Assembly (NCBI GenBank): GCA_026954325.1
Contig: JAIXKK010000093.1
Location: forward strand, 1-38,874
Direction: 5' to 3'
DNA: 38,874 nucleotides
Source: Bryobacterales bacterium
Lineage (GTDB): Bacteria; Acidobacteriota; Terriglobia; Bryobacterales; Bryobacteraceae
The notes beneath the pieces were generated by a model, which was given only the letters and a program-made list of their open reading frames with translations, did not search any database and had not been told where the DNA came from. The translations under genes and the position numbers were made by a program. The stretch's first letter is position 1. Every line of letters starts with the position of its first letter. Positions 25,394 through 33,684 of this stretch are shown here, piece after piece.

Positions 25394-25399
25394 TACACT
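25394..25399 (+). promoter_or_regulatory. -10-like hexamer TACACT before SLH protein
   Basis: TACACT ends 14 bp before the ATG at 25414; no Shine-Dalgarno. Supports that ATG over the GTG at 25330. Confidence 0.35.
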
Positions 25400-25413
25400 G
25401 GAAAATTCCCGCT

Positions 25414-27510
25414 ATGCGCCGGATCAGCAAGGCCCTCGGGTTTGTACCGCTACTGGCCGCCTTCCACGCGGCATCCGCCCGCGCGCAAACCACCGTGCCC
25501 GTCTCGGTCATCACGCGGTACAACGGCCTGTATTTCTACGTCGATTCCAACTCCTACAACGTTTCTCAACAGTTCCAGTGGGCGCCGGGAAGCAGGCATA
25601 CCTTGAGTGTCCTCTCTCCTCAATATAGTTGCGGCGGCAAGTATACTTTCACCGGTTGGAGCACGGGCGGGCCGATGATGCAGACCGTAATTGCCCCCGC
25701 CTCGCCCATAACCTATATGGCGAATTACTCCATCGAGTATGGTCTGACCCTCGCCGCATCACCCGCCTCGGCCGGCACTGTGACCCCCAGCACGGTCCGC
25801 CCCGAAAATTATTACTCCGCCGGGACGCTCCTCCAGGTGACCGCGACTCCCGCCGCCGGCTATGAATTTGCCGGATGGACCGGAGAGTACAGCGGCGCCG
25901 CCAATCCACTGTCCGTACAGATGGACGGTTTCCGTTCCGTTACTGCGATCTTCCACAAAACCGGCGCCCCCACCGTCACGGTCACCACCAATCCTCCGGG
26001 TTACCCCGTCTTCGGCGACCAGGTACAGGGCCCCGGGCCTCTAAGCTTTGAATGGGCCGCCGGCAGCACGCATACCATCGGTGCGCGGGCACTGATTCAG
26101 GTGACCGATTCCTCGCGATACATCTTCTCCTCCTGGAGCGATGGGGGACCGCTCTCGCACGCGATCACAACCGGCTCTTCTCCTGGTATCTATACGGCGA
26201 ATCTCCTGGCCCAGGTCAAACTGTCAATCACAACATCTCCTCCCGGCGGTGGAGCGGTAACTCTCTCGCGGGGCTCGGACGGCTGGGTGGATCAGGCGTC
26301 CACCGTGGCTCTTACCGCTGTTCCCGCCCCTGGTTTTCGCTTCGCGGGCTGGAGCGGTGACAGTTCCACTCAGGACAATCCGTTTCAACTCCTGATGGAT
26401 ACCGCCCACACGATCACGGCGAATTTCCTCCCCGCGTCTGCCTGTTCCCTCGCCTTCCGCCGGCCCGGCACATCGCTGGCATCTTTCGGCGACACCGGCC
26501 GTATCGATGTGGCTGCGGACGCCCAGTGCCCATGGACCGCCTCGAGTGACGCAAACTGGCTCAAGTTGACTGCCGCTTCCGGCACGGGAAACGGAGCCAT
26601 CCACTACGTCGCGGAGGCAAATGCATCCGGTCAACCGCGCACGGCACATATTCAACTCTCCTCCGGATCGGCTTACTCAATAATCCAGGCAGCTTATGGA
26701 TGTATGTTTCAGTTAGATACCGGATCTACTACAGTCGCGGCGGAGGGCGGTCCATTCTCCGTTATCGTCAGCGGCCCGCGGAATTGCGCCTGGTTCGCAT
26801 CCGCCGCGCCGGATTGGATCACCATGGCCTCCGGCGAGGGCCAGTCCGGTGGCTCACTCCGCTTCACGGTTGCTCCCAATTTCGCCGGTCCCCGCACGGG
26901 GTCCGTCGTCGTCGCCGGTCAGACCCTGAAGATCCTTCAGAAAGGACCGGCAACACCCGTTTCTTTCACTGACGTAACTTCCGGTCATCCGTTCTTCGAT
27001 TACATCCAACTGCTGAATCGACACATCCCCAACGCCGGTTGCACCTCCGCCTCGTTCTGCCCGGACGCCCCCACCACTCGAAGCCAGATGGCGGTGTGGA
27101 TCATCCAGTCTCTCCTCGGCGATTCCTTCACCTTCTCCACTGCTCCTTACTTTAGCGACGTTCCGCCTTCCCATCCCCAATTCCGCTACATCCAGAAGAT
27201 GAAAGACCTCGGAATCACCAACGGATGCACGCTCTCCGCCTATTGCCCTGATGACGCAGTCACCCGCGGCCAGATGGCGGCATTCCTCATGCGCGCGCGG
27301 TTGGACGTGCCATCCGGACAGCCCTTTCCCTATCCGGCATCTACATCTTTTTCCGATGTCCCGGCCACTGACCTGTTCTTCCCTTACATCCAAAAACTGC
27401 GGGAGGCCGGAATCACGAATGGGTGCTCCGCCGCTGCATACTGTCCGGCGGCCCCCACGACCCTCGGGCAGATGGCCGTATTCGTCGTGCGAACGTTCTT
27501 CACGCCGTAA
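25414..27510 (+). CDS. surface protein: B-repeats, BACON-like domains, three SLH domains
   Basis: 698 aa. Signal peptide 1-25 (LGFVPLLAAFHAASARAQ). Residues ~26-342 hold about four InlB/Flg_new-type beta repeats with the FAGWxGxxS and VTAIF/ITANF signature. Residues ~343-515 hold two BACON-like domains (CPWTASSDANWLKLTAASGTG; NCAWFASAAPDWITMASG). Residues ~516-698 are three SLH domains (FTDV/FSDV start, YIQ, then CPxxxxTRxQMA). Each SLH repeat carries a Cys pair (AGCTSASFC, NGCTLSAYC, NGCSAAAYC), a variant frequent outside Firmicutes. Likely a secreted, envelope-attached adhesin or carbohydrate-binding protein. It diverges from the sensor kinase. Confidence 0.87.
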   Translation: MRRISKALGFVPLLAAFHAASARAQTTVPVSVITRYNGLYFYVDSNSYNVSQQFQWAPGSRHTLSVLSPQYSCGGKYTFTGWSTGGPMMQTVIAPASPITYMANYSIEYGLTLAASPASAGTVTPSTVRPENYYSAGTLLQVTATPAAGYEFAGWTGEYSGAANPLSVQMDGFRSVTAIFHKTGAPTVTVTTNPPGYPVFGDQVQGPGPLSFEWAAGSTHTIGARALIQVTDSSRYIFSSWSDGGPLSHAITTGSSPGIYTANLLAQVKLSITTSPPGGGAVTLSRGSDGWVDQASTVALTAVPAPGFRFAGWSGDSSTQDNPFQLLMDTAHTITANFLPASACSLAFRRPGTSLASFGDTGRIDVAADAQCPWTASSDANWLKLTAASGTGNGAIHYVAEANASGQPRTAHIQLSSGSAYSIIQAAYGCMFQLDTGSTTVAAEGGPFSVIVSGPRNCAWFASAAPDWITMASGEGQSGGSLRFTVAPNFAGPRTGSVVVAGQTLKILQKGPATPVSFTDVTSGHPFFDYIQLLNRHIPNAGCTSASFCPDAPTTRSQMAVWIIQSLLGDSFTFSTAPYFSDVPPSHPQFRYIQKMKDLGITNGCTLSAYCPDDAVTRGQMAAFLMRARLDVPSGQPFPYPASTSFSDVPATDLFFPYIQKLREAGITNGCSAAAYCPAAPTTLGQMAVFVVRTFFTP

Positions 27511-27603
27511 CGTGACCCCGCCGGTTTGCTCGATTCAACCCTATTGCGAGGTCCTGGCGAAGTTATTTAAGCAGCCCGGGGAGTCTCACCCCGAGCCTCG
27601 CTC
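27511..27603. other. 3' flank with domain-VI-like hairpin
   Basis: Between the SLH gene stop and the domain V element. On the minus strand a GGGG/CCCC hairpin with flanking pairing (about 27571-27600) follows the domain V element, where domain VI of a group II intron would be expected. The usual bulged branch-point A on the 3' side is not evident. No coding sequence seen. Confidence 0.35.
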
Positions 27604-27639
27604 GGAACCGTACTTGAACCTCTCGGTGCATACGGCCCC
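27604..27639 (-). mobile_element. group II intron domain V remnant
   Basis: On the minus strand the 36 nt fold as domain V: a lower helix (GGGGCCGTAT with GTACGGTTCC), a two-base AA bulge on the 3' arm, a short upper helix closing ACC/GGT, and a GAGA tetraloop. The core CCGTATG...GTACGGTTC matches the bacterial consensus. The catalytic triad is GGC rather than AGC. Upstream (27640-27854) the minus strand shows no reverse-transcriptase motif. I read it as a 3' intron fragment, not an active element. Confidence 0.6.
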
Positions 27640-27854
27640 GCATGGAGCCTCGCCGCACCCCCATCCGCCAGTGCTCCCACAACTTTGGGCCGCGCCTCGA
27701 GATACGCGCCACCAAATACGTCGCCCCGCGCACGATAAACGCACCGGCATCCGAGGGCTCCTTAGGAACCCAGGCGGGCCAATCGTAGCGTGTCTCAACT
27801 GCGAACAGCCCCTTCCATCCGGCCCGTAGCAGAACCCAGTGTCTTAGACGTGGG
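27640..27854. other. gap with non-coding or degraded sequence
   Basis: Between domain V and the stop of the enolase-superfamily gene. A minus-strand frame is open (containing RYDWPAWVPKEPSDAGAF) but has no start in the gap and no recognised domain. It may be part of intron domain IV or of a lost gene. Confidence 0.35.
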
Positions 27855-28976
27855 TTAGACAACGCGGTACTTGTCGAGAGCTTTCTGGTCCAGCGTAACT
27901 CCCAATCCCGGTTTGGTGGGGATTCTATAGAAGCCGCCTTTCTCGACGGTGAACGGCTCCTCGACAATGTCATCCTCGCCGATGTGGGTAAGGCTGATGG
28001 TGAACTCGACGTTAGGCAAAGCGGAGCATTGGTGGGCCTGGAACACCTGGGAGATGCCGGAATAGAGCCCGTTCTCGACCCAGAGATTCTGGCCGGTGAG
28101 GCGGCAGAGTTCCGATTTTTCGTTGAGCGCCGGCCCCCACTTCCAGTCTTCCACGACAAACGCGTCACAGAGGGATTCGAGGAGGAAGCTGCGGACATCC
28201 ACCGCTTCATAATGGACCGCGAGGCGGAACGGCAGGCCGCGGCGGATCTGGCGGTAGCCCACGAGGTCTTCGTGCGCGATGGGCTGCTCGATGCCTTTCA
28301 CCTGCTCGAAGCGGCGGAGGGAATCCATCACGGTCAGAGTCTTGCCGGCTGAGCCGAAGCTGCCGTTGGCATCGAGGTAGATCTGGTAATCGTGCGGCAC
28401 AACAGCCGCGACCGCGGCCATTTGCTCGACCGGATCCTCATAGCGCCTGGTCTTGATCTTGTGGACCTCATATCCGAGTTCGACTCCGCGCCTGGCTTCC
28501 GAGGCGAGCAGCGGCGGACGGAGGCAGTGACTCCACCATGTCGCCTGCACCGTGGGCCGGGGTTTGGGCGAGAAGAGCTTGGAGATGGGCACGCCGCCCG
28601 CCTGCGCGACCAGGTCGTAGACAGCGATCATGAGGCCCGGAGTGAGCGCGCCGTTGTTCAGGAATTCGTAAGCCGAGCGGCCCTTCAGGGCGGACAGGTA
28701 AGATCGTGGATCATGCGCGGATTCACCAAGGCCGGCTAGTCCCTCGTCCGTGTGGATGCGGACGATCCAGGGGCGGTAGTCGGGCCTGTCGATGTTTTCC
28801 CGGCGGTAATTTTCGTGCATGTTGTCACGCACGCGATCGTTGAAGGGGATGCGCAGGCCGAAGGCTTCGACGCGTGTGATCTTGAGTTTGAACCTGGGGG
28901 CGGCTGCCGGAGCATACGCGGCGCCGAGGCCGAATCCAAGCGCCGGGGCGTTTCTGATCCAATTGCGGCGGTTCAT
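27855..28976 (-). CDS. enolase-superfamily (MR/MLE) dehydratase-like enzyme, exported
   Basis: 373 aa; AAGGAGG 8 nt before the ATG. N-terminal NRRNWIRNAPALGFGLGAAYA is a Tat-like signal. The mandelate racemase/muconate lactonising fold shows the KxK pair (Lys173, Lys175 in VHKIKTRRYE), metal ligands Asp202 (YLDANGSF) and Glu230 (GIEQPI), and a probable third at Glu257. The C-terminal PTKPGLGVTLDQ is typical of sugar-acid dehydratases. It lies 11 bp after a paralogue with the same layout. Likely substrates are sugar acids; cannot be fixed from sequence. Periplasmic location for this family is unusual but common in acidobacteria. Confidence 0.84.
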   Translation of the reverse strand: MNRRNWIRNAPALGFGLGAAYAPAAAPRFKLKITRVEAFGLRIPFNDRVRDNMHENYRRENIDRPDYRPWIVRIHTDEGLAGLGESAHDPRSYLSALKGRSAYEFLNNGALTPGLMIAVYDLVAQAGGVPISKLFSPKPRPTVQATWWSHCLRPPLLASEARRGVELGYEVHKIKTRRYEDPVEQMAAVAAVVPHDYQIYLDANGSFGSAGKTLTVMDSLRRFEQVKGIEQPIAHEDLVGYRQIRRGLPFRLAVHYEAVDVRSFLLESLCDAFVVEDWKWGPALNEKSELCRLTGQNLWVENGLYSGISQVFQAHQCSALPNVEFTISLTHIGEDDIVEEPFTVEKGGFYRIPTKPGLGVTLDQKALDKYRVV

Positions 28977-28987
28977 TGCATTCCTCC

Positions 28988-30118
28988 TTAGCTCACGCGG
29001 TACCTGTCGGCGGCGTCATCGTCGAGTGTTACGCCCAGGCCGGGTTTCTGCGGGATGTCGTACAGCCCGTCTTTCATCACGAACGCTTCTTTGACCAGGT
29101 CGTCTTCGGCGGTGACCGCGGCATTGATGGTGAATTCGATTCCCGGGTAGGCCGCCGCCTGATGGGCTTGCACCGCGAGGCCGATACCCGCCCAGCAACT
29201 GCTCTCGTCCCACAGGGGGATATGGTACATCTGGCCGAAGGCGCTTTGTCCGGCGATGGTTCGTCCAAGAGTGGGGCTGGCGCTGATGTGAGCATCCAAC
29301 AATCCTTCGCGCGCCGCCAGCATCGGGTTTACCAGTCCCCAGTGTTCGGCGAGCCGGAGCGGTATCTTGCCTCTGAGTTGGCGGTACTCCTCGGTGCTGC
29401 GCACGGGCGATTCGATGCCGAAATAGCCGGGAAATTCGGCAAGTTTGGTGGCGAAATGCAACGTGCGCGCCACCGATCCCCAGCAGTGATTCGCGTCGCC
29501 CCAGACCCTGTAATCCGAAGGCACGGAGGCGAAGATGGCTTCCGCCTGCTTGACGGGGTCCTCCCACATCCGGATTTTCACCTTGTGGACTCGATAGCCC
29601 TGACTAGCTCCGAGCTTGGCTTCCCGCGCGAGGAGGTCGGGTGGATAGCTGAGGCTCCAGTAAGCCTGCACGATGCGCTTTTTGGGATTCGGGGAGAGGA
29701 GCCGGCACACGGGGAGCCCCGTAGCCTTGCCGAGCAAGTCGTAGATGGCTGTTTGCGAGCCGCCGAGGCCGTCATTATAAAAAAACTCCCACGGCGAATG
29801 TCCTACCATGCTCTTCACGACGGCTTCATTGCCGCCTTCACCGATGCCCATCAGGCCTTCATCGGTGTAGAGTTTGACGATGGTGTGCGGCGAGTGGGGA
29901 ACGTCCATGTTTTCGCGGCGCCAATTGAGGATGGCGATCTCCCGGAGCCGTTCATGCCAGGGAACATGGGTGCGGATCATCTCATAGCGGCTGATGCGCA
30001 TTGTGGCGACACTGGCCGGGCTGGCGGCTGCAATCTGATAGGCGGGACTGCCCGCGCCGAGCGCCGCTCCGGCTTTCGCCAGGTAGTCGAGCAACTCACG
30101 GCGGTTTGGTTTCGGCAT
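28988..30118 (-). CDS. second enolase-superfamily (MR/MLE) enzyme, tandem paralogue
   Basis: 376 aa from the ATG at 30118, with AAGGAGA 7-8 nt upstream; a longer frame to 30154 is rejected. The N-terminus (NRRELLDYLAKAGAALGAG) is a weak twin-arginine-like signal. KxK is Lys179/Lys181 in VHKVKIRMWE, metal ligands Asp208 (GDANHCW) and Glu236 (GIESPV), with a likely third in LAEHWG. Shares with its downstream neighbour LLSPNP/LFSPKP, LLAxEAxxG and the C-terminal QKPGLGVTLDDDAADRYRV. The tandem arrangement implies duplication followed by divergence of substrate, or a two-step pathway. Confidence 0.84.
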   Translation of the reverse strand: MPKPNRRELLDYLAKAGAALGAGSPAYQIAAASPASVATMRISRYEMIRTHVPWHERLREIAILNWRRENMDVPHSPHTIVKLYTDEGLMGIGEGGNEAVVKSMVGHSPWEFFYNDGLGGSQTAIYDLLGKATGLPVCRLLSPNPKKRIVQAYWSLSYPPDLLAREAKLGASQGYRVHKVKIRMWEDPVKQAEAIFASVPSDYRVWGDANHCWGSVARTLHFATKLAEFPGYFGIESPVRSTEEYRQLRGKIPLRLAEHWGLVNPMLAAREGLLDAHISASPTLGRTIAGQSAFGQMYHIPLWDESSCWAGIGLAVQAHQAAAYPGIEFTINAAVTAEDDLVKEAFVMKDGLYDIPQKPGLGVTLDDDAADRYRVS

Positions 30119-30217
30119 AATAGGGTCTCCTTTCCAATGCGCTCCCCAACTCATGCTCTGTGTGTATGCAAGAGCCTATCATGTTGCATGACGGGAGTGT
30201 GAGGGTCGCGGCGGGAG

Positions 30218-30589
30218 TTACGATTCTTGAGCGTCGAGGAGTTCCAACACTGTTTCGGCGGGCCGGCACGGCCGCGCGCCTTTGGGTGAAGCAACGACGG
30301 GACGATTGAGGAGCGCGGGATGCTGGGCCAGAAAATCGACGAGTTGGGCATCCGTCCATTTCGGGTTGGCCAGGTCGAGCTCAGTATAGAGCTTCTCCCT
30401 TGCGCGTAGGAACGGCCGCGCGCCCAAGCCCGAACGCGCGATGAGGGCCTTCCATTGCGCGGCGGTAGGAGGGGTTTTCAAATACTCCACTACCACGGGC
30501 TCGACGCCGTGTTCGCGAAGCAGCGCGAGAACCTTCACTGAAGTTCCGCACTTGGGGTTGTGGTAGATGGTGACGGTGGATGTGGACAT
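30218..30589 (-). CDS. arsC: arsenate reductase, glutaredoxin-linked ArsC type
   Basis: 123 aa, thioredoxin-fold. Reduces arsenate to arsenite using glutathione/glutaredoxin in known members. Catalytic Cys14 in IYHNPKCGTSVK; the canonical sequence is CGTSR, so the usual Arg is Val here. Further family features are VVEYLKTPPTAAQWKALI, REKLYTEL and LLNRPVVASPKGA. No arsR, arsB or acr3 is adjacent, so it may be an orphan or a related YffB/Spx-like reductase. A palindrome GTATC-AA-GATAC (30612-30623) lies 22 bp upstream, possibly operator or leftover of the neighbouring IS. Confidence 0.8.
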   Translation of the reverse strand: MSTSTVTIYHNPKCGTSVKVLALLREHGVEPVVVEYLKTPPTAAQWKALIARSGLGARPFLRAREKLYTELDLANPKWTDAQLVDFLAQHPALLNRPVVASPKGARPCRPAETVLELLDAQES

Positions 30590-30624
30590 GAATGTGTTGA
30601 TCCGTTCATAAGTATCAAGATACT

Positions 30625-31313
30625 CTACGCAACGGCGGCGTAACGGACATCCGGCGGTTCAAAGAACGGGCGAATGATCGCTGGGCGGCGCTGCGGACGG
30701 AACAGGCGGCTCTTGGCCTCGCGGGCCGGGCCCAACGCCATGGTGCTTGATATGGTTTCTTGCGGGTTCAGTTCCGGCGAATACCCCGGCAGAAAAAATA
30801 GACTCAGTTTGCCTCCGGTGGATCTTACAAACTCTTCCCCCACCCGCGGCCGGTGCACCGGACGGCCGTCCAGAATGAGAAATACCGGCCGCTTGGCGTT
30901 GTGCAACAAGCGCTTCAAGAACTCAACGAACACGCCGGCATTGAGTTTGCCCGTGGTCATCATGAACCTCATCTCTCCCTTGGCGTTGATTGCTGAAAGC
31001 ATGTTCACGCTTGCCCGTGCCCCTATGCTCTTTACCACCGGCGTCTTGCCCCGTTCCCCCCACGTTGTGCCGGCGTGATAGTCTGATCGCACTCCCGATT
31101 CGCCGCCGAAACAGATCGTCGTCCCCTCCGGCTTCGCCCGTTCGCGAAGTGCCGGGTAGCGCGCCAGCCACTCATATATGCAACTGCGAGTGAATCCCGA
31201 AGTGCGGATGACCGTTTCCGGACTCTCCCCGGCCTCAACACGCTGCACGGCACGGATGCGATCTTCTCGAGAGTCTTAGGATCGAGCTTACGGCCGTCCG
31301 TTGGGGGTTTCAC
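30625..31313 (-). pseudogene. degenerate IS630-family transposase
   Basis: The main frame (207 aa from 31248) carries the IS630 core: GVRSDYHAGTTWGERGKTPVV, VFLILDGRPVHRP, FFLPGYSPELNPQE and a FFEPPDVRYA tail. It is damaged in three ways. A start at 31313 (MKPPTDGRKLDPKTLEK) is out of frame by one base near 31262-31270. The helix-turn-helix (GFTRSCIYEWLARY) joins the catalytic core directly, so about 100 residues of the usual linker are missing. The first catalytic Asp is Gly (CFGGESG where DESG is expected). Not functional. Terminal inverted repeats were not convincingly found. Confidence 0.82.
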
Positions 31314-31344
31314 TCAATCAGTATCATAACGTCCCGGCCGCGGC

Positions 31345-32634
31345 TTATTGGACCTGTGGATAAAGGGCGATGGTTTCGCGAATGAGCTTTTCGGCGGCGC
31401 CCACGCCATAAGGCGTACGTTCCACTTCGTAGCCTCCGTATGGGTATTCCGTTTCGACGGGCATGTAGTCTCCACCTTTGCCGCTCGAATAGCCGCAAAA
31501 CATGGTGACGTCCAAGGGGGAAGCCTTCTTCACGGCGGCGCCGATGCCGGAGAAAGGTTCGTCTTCGATTTCCCGGGGAGTGTAGCGGCGCGGGGGCAGA
31601 TCGAGAGTCTTGCTTACGAACTTGAGGGTGGATTCGCGAGGTCCTTCGACACGCCATGGTTGCTTGGCGGCGAGGGCGGTGGATTCGACGTAGCCCTCGA
31701 AATGCGGGACGCGGCGGGTGGTTTCCACTTGCAGGGCGAGGGCGGCCGCCTGGTGGCCGAGGATACGGCCAAGGCGGTGGGCGACACTGAGATCGCCGGT
31801 GCCCCATTCGACGGGGCCCTGATCGCCGGCGGCGCCCTGGAAGAAGAGGCAGAGGGCGCCGGGCATGGCCTGTTCGACGGTCTTGCGCATCATGCCCACC
31901 CAGTCGGGAGAGATCATCTTGTTTTCGTAGGTGAGGACGATGCCGTGACACGGGTAGTTGACCAGGACGGCGTAGGGGTTTCCATCGCTGTCATCGATGC
32001 GGATGACGATGAGGTCGCGGTCCAGTGGGCCCTCGGGGTTGCGGCCGACGGCGGCAGGGCCGCCCTGGCTGGAGGCGCGCATGCGGCGGTTGATGTTGAT
32101 GGATCCGGCGCCTTTGGCGCCCCAGGCGTGGACGGGGCGCAGGTTTTTCTCCGCCTCGACGACGGCGGCGGTGATGCGGTCCGAGAGAAGCGTGTGGTAG
32201 GCGGCCATCATCTTCTCGTAGGGCTTGGGATCGGCGCCGAGTGGGCCTTTTTCGCGCTGGAACATGGGTCCGGAATGCGTGTGGGTGGCGGCGAGGCGAA
32301 TATGGCTTGCGGGGATTCCGGTGGTGTGGGCGATGCGTTCGTGGATGTCCCGCATGCCATTGATGTTGAGGGTGTCGATGTCGATCATGACGAACTTCCG
32401 CGCGCCGTCGGAGAGCACCAGCGCGGTGGCGGCCATTCCGGCGGGGTCGATGCCGATAGCCTCGACGTGGGTTTGCGAGCCCCAGTTGAGGTGCGGGATG
32501 CCGATGGACGGAGTGATATCCGCGCGGGCGGCTCCGGCCAAGAGACCGGAGGGCTTGCTGTTCTTGGCGGATTGTTCGACGAGATCCGCCCGCAGGGAGA
32601 TGGACAGAAGGAGAATGGCGGCGAGGGGGCGCAT
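31345..32634 (-). CDS. neutral/alkaline non-lysosomal ceramidase-like secreted hydrolase
   Basis: 429 aa. Signal peptide 1-16. The domain begins LLAGAARADITPSIGIPHLNW and has the zinc-binding ATHTHSGP (His118, His120), a third His in VNYPCHGIVLT, and GAAGDQGPV near the nucleophile region, all characteristic of the ceramidase N-terminal domain family. It is shorter than true ceramidases (~650 aa) and lacks their C-terminal immunoglobulin-like domain, so the substrate need not be ceramide. Last gene of the minus-strand sugar operon, 9 bp after the MetE-like gene. Confidence 0.82.
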   Translation of the reverse strand: MRPLAAILLLSISLRADLVEQSAKNSKPSGLLAGAARADITPSIGIPHLNWGSQTHVEAIGIDPAGMAATALVLSDGARKFVMIDIDTLNINGMRDIHERIAHTTGIPASHIRLAATHTHSGPMFQREKGPLGADPKPYEKMMAAYHTLLSDRITAAVVEAEKNLRPVHAWGAKGAGSININRRMRASSQGGPAAVGRNPEGPLDRDLIVIRIDDSDGNPYAVLVNYPCHGIVLTYENKMISPDWVGMMRKTVEQAMPGALCLFFQGAAGDQGPVEWGTGDLSVAHRLGRILGHQAAALALQVETTRRVPHFEGYVESTALAAKQPWRVEGPRESTLKFVSKTLDLPPRRYTPREIEDEPFSGIGAAVKKASPLDVTMFCGYSSGKGGDYMPVETEYPYGGYEVERTPYGVGAAEKLIRETIALYPQVQ

Positions 32635-32643
32635 TGCCCAAGC

Positions 32644-33681
32644 TTACAACAGGCCCCGCTCGCGGCGAACGATGTTGACGCCTTCGACGAGGGCCTTGAG
32701 TTTGGCGCGGGCGGCCCAGCGGGCGGTCTGGCTGAGTCCGCAATCGGGAGCGAGCGAGAGGCGCTCGGGGGGCGCGAATTCCAGGCAGCGGCGAACACGC
32801 GCGGCAATGTCCTCCGGCGTTTCGATGTAGTAACTCTTGACATCGACAATTCCCACGGAGACGTCGGTGTATTCGGCGAGCCCGGCGATCATTTCAATCT
32901 GGGAGAACTCGCGGCCGGCCATCTCGAGATGGATTTCATTGACGTTAAGGTTGTAGAAGGCGGGGAAGAGCGGCGCATAGCTGCGCGGGGCGACGGAGCG
33001 GGCGCGGAAGTTGCCGAAGCAGAGGTGGGTCGAGAGACGGCATTCGCCATAGACGCGGCTGACGGTGCGATTGAAGATTTCGACGAACTGCGCGGGGTCC
33101 TCCTTGTGTGCGTAGCAACTCATGGATGGTTCGTCGACGCAGATCTCTTTGCAGCCGGCGGCGATGAGCGATTCGAGTTCCTTGCGAACGGCGGGGATGA
33201 GAGCTTTGGCGACGGCCCAGCGGTCCTTGTAGCGGTCATTGGGTTCGAGGCGGCCGCTGAGCGTGTATGGGCCGGGAACGGAAATCTTCAAGGCGGGGCC
33301 GGCGGGAGCGAGACGCTGGAGGCGCTGAAATTCGGCCACGCAGCCAAGACCGCGAGGCGCCGTGATGATTCCCGTGATACGGTGTTTGCCGCGCTGGTCG
33401 TGACCGGGAGGACCGAAGCGGCGGCGGGGTTTTTCCTCGCGCTCGATTCCCTGCAGGAAGCCGTAAAAGGAGAGGTTGAAATCGAAGCGGGTCTGCTCGC
33501 CGTCAGTGATGACATCGAGGCCGGCGCGCGCTTGATCGTGAATGGCGACGGAGGCGGCATCGTCGAGCAGTTCGGAGAGGTCGTCTTCGCCGAACTGCTC
33601 GAGTTGTTGAAGAGTGGCTTCAAGCCAGCCGGGATAAGGATAACTGCCGATGACGGTGGTTCGCAAGGGACGAGGTTGCAT
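32644..33681 (-). CDS. MetE C-terminal-like cobalamin-independent methyltransferase
   Basis: 345 aa, single TIM-barrel equivalent to the C-terminal half of methionine synthase MetE. Zinc ligands are all present: His219 and Cys221 (STHLCFGN), Glu253 (HLEMAGRE) and Cys314 (APDCGLSQT). TTVIGSYPYPGW and LDVITDGEQTRFDF are conserved starts. The N-terminal half of MetE is absent, so it is a core-type enzyme; methyl donor and acceptor are unknown. It starts 3 bp after the SDR stop, inside a sugar-type operon, which hints at demethylation or methyl transfer on a catabolic intermediate. Confidence 0.84.
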   Translation of the reverse strand: MQPRPLRTTVIGSYPYPGWLEATLQQLEQFGEDDLSELLDDAASVAIHDQARAGLDVITDGEQTRFDFNLSFYGFLQGIEREEKPRRRFGPPGHDQRGKHRITGIITAPRGLGCVAEFQRLQRLAPAGPALKISVPGPYTLSGRLEPNDRYKDRWAVAKALIPAVRKELESLIAAGCKEICVDEPSMSCYAHKEDPAQFVEIFNRTVSRVYGECRLSTHLCFGNFRARSVAPRSYAPLFPAFYNLNVNEIHLEMAGREFSQIEMIAGLAEYTDVSVGIVDVKSYYIETPEDIAARVRRCLEFAPPERLSLAPDCGLSQTARWAARAKLKALVEGVNIVRRERGLL

Positions 33682-33684
33682 GGT

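Noticed and set aside
25330..25413. GTG start for the SLH protein
   Set aside because: The signal peptide begins at the ATG at 25414; the earlier part is not signal-like and contains the likely -10 box.
28976..30202. 408-residue + strand open frame
   Set aside because: Antisense to the second enolase-superfamily gene, which has intact active-site residues.
30612..30623. Palindrome GTATC-AA-GATAC between arsC and the IS630 remnant
   Set aside because: Could be an operator or an IS end, but it is short and unmatched at the other IS boundary; no arsR nearby.
31313..31335. Possible IS630 terminal inverted repeats (AGTATCA near both ends)
   Set aside because: The shared heptamer is in direct, not inverted, orientation, and longer matching fails.
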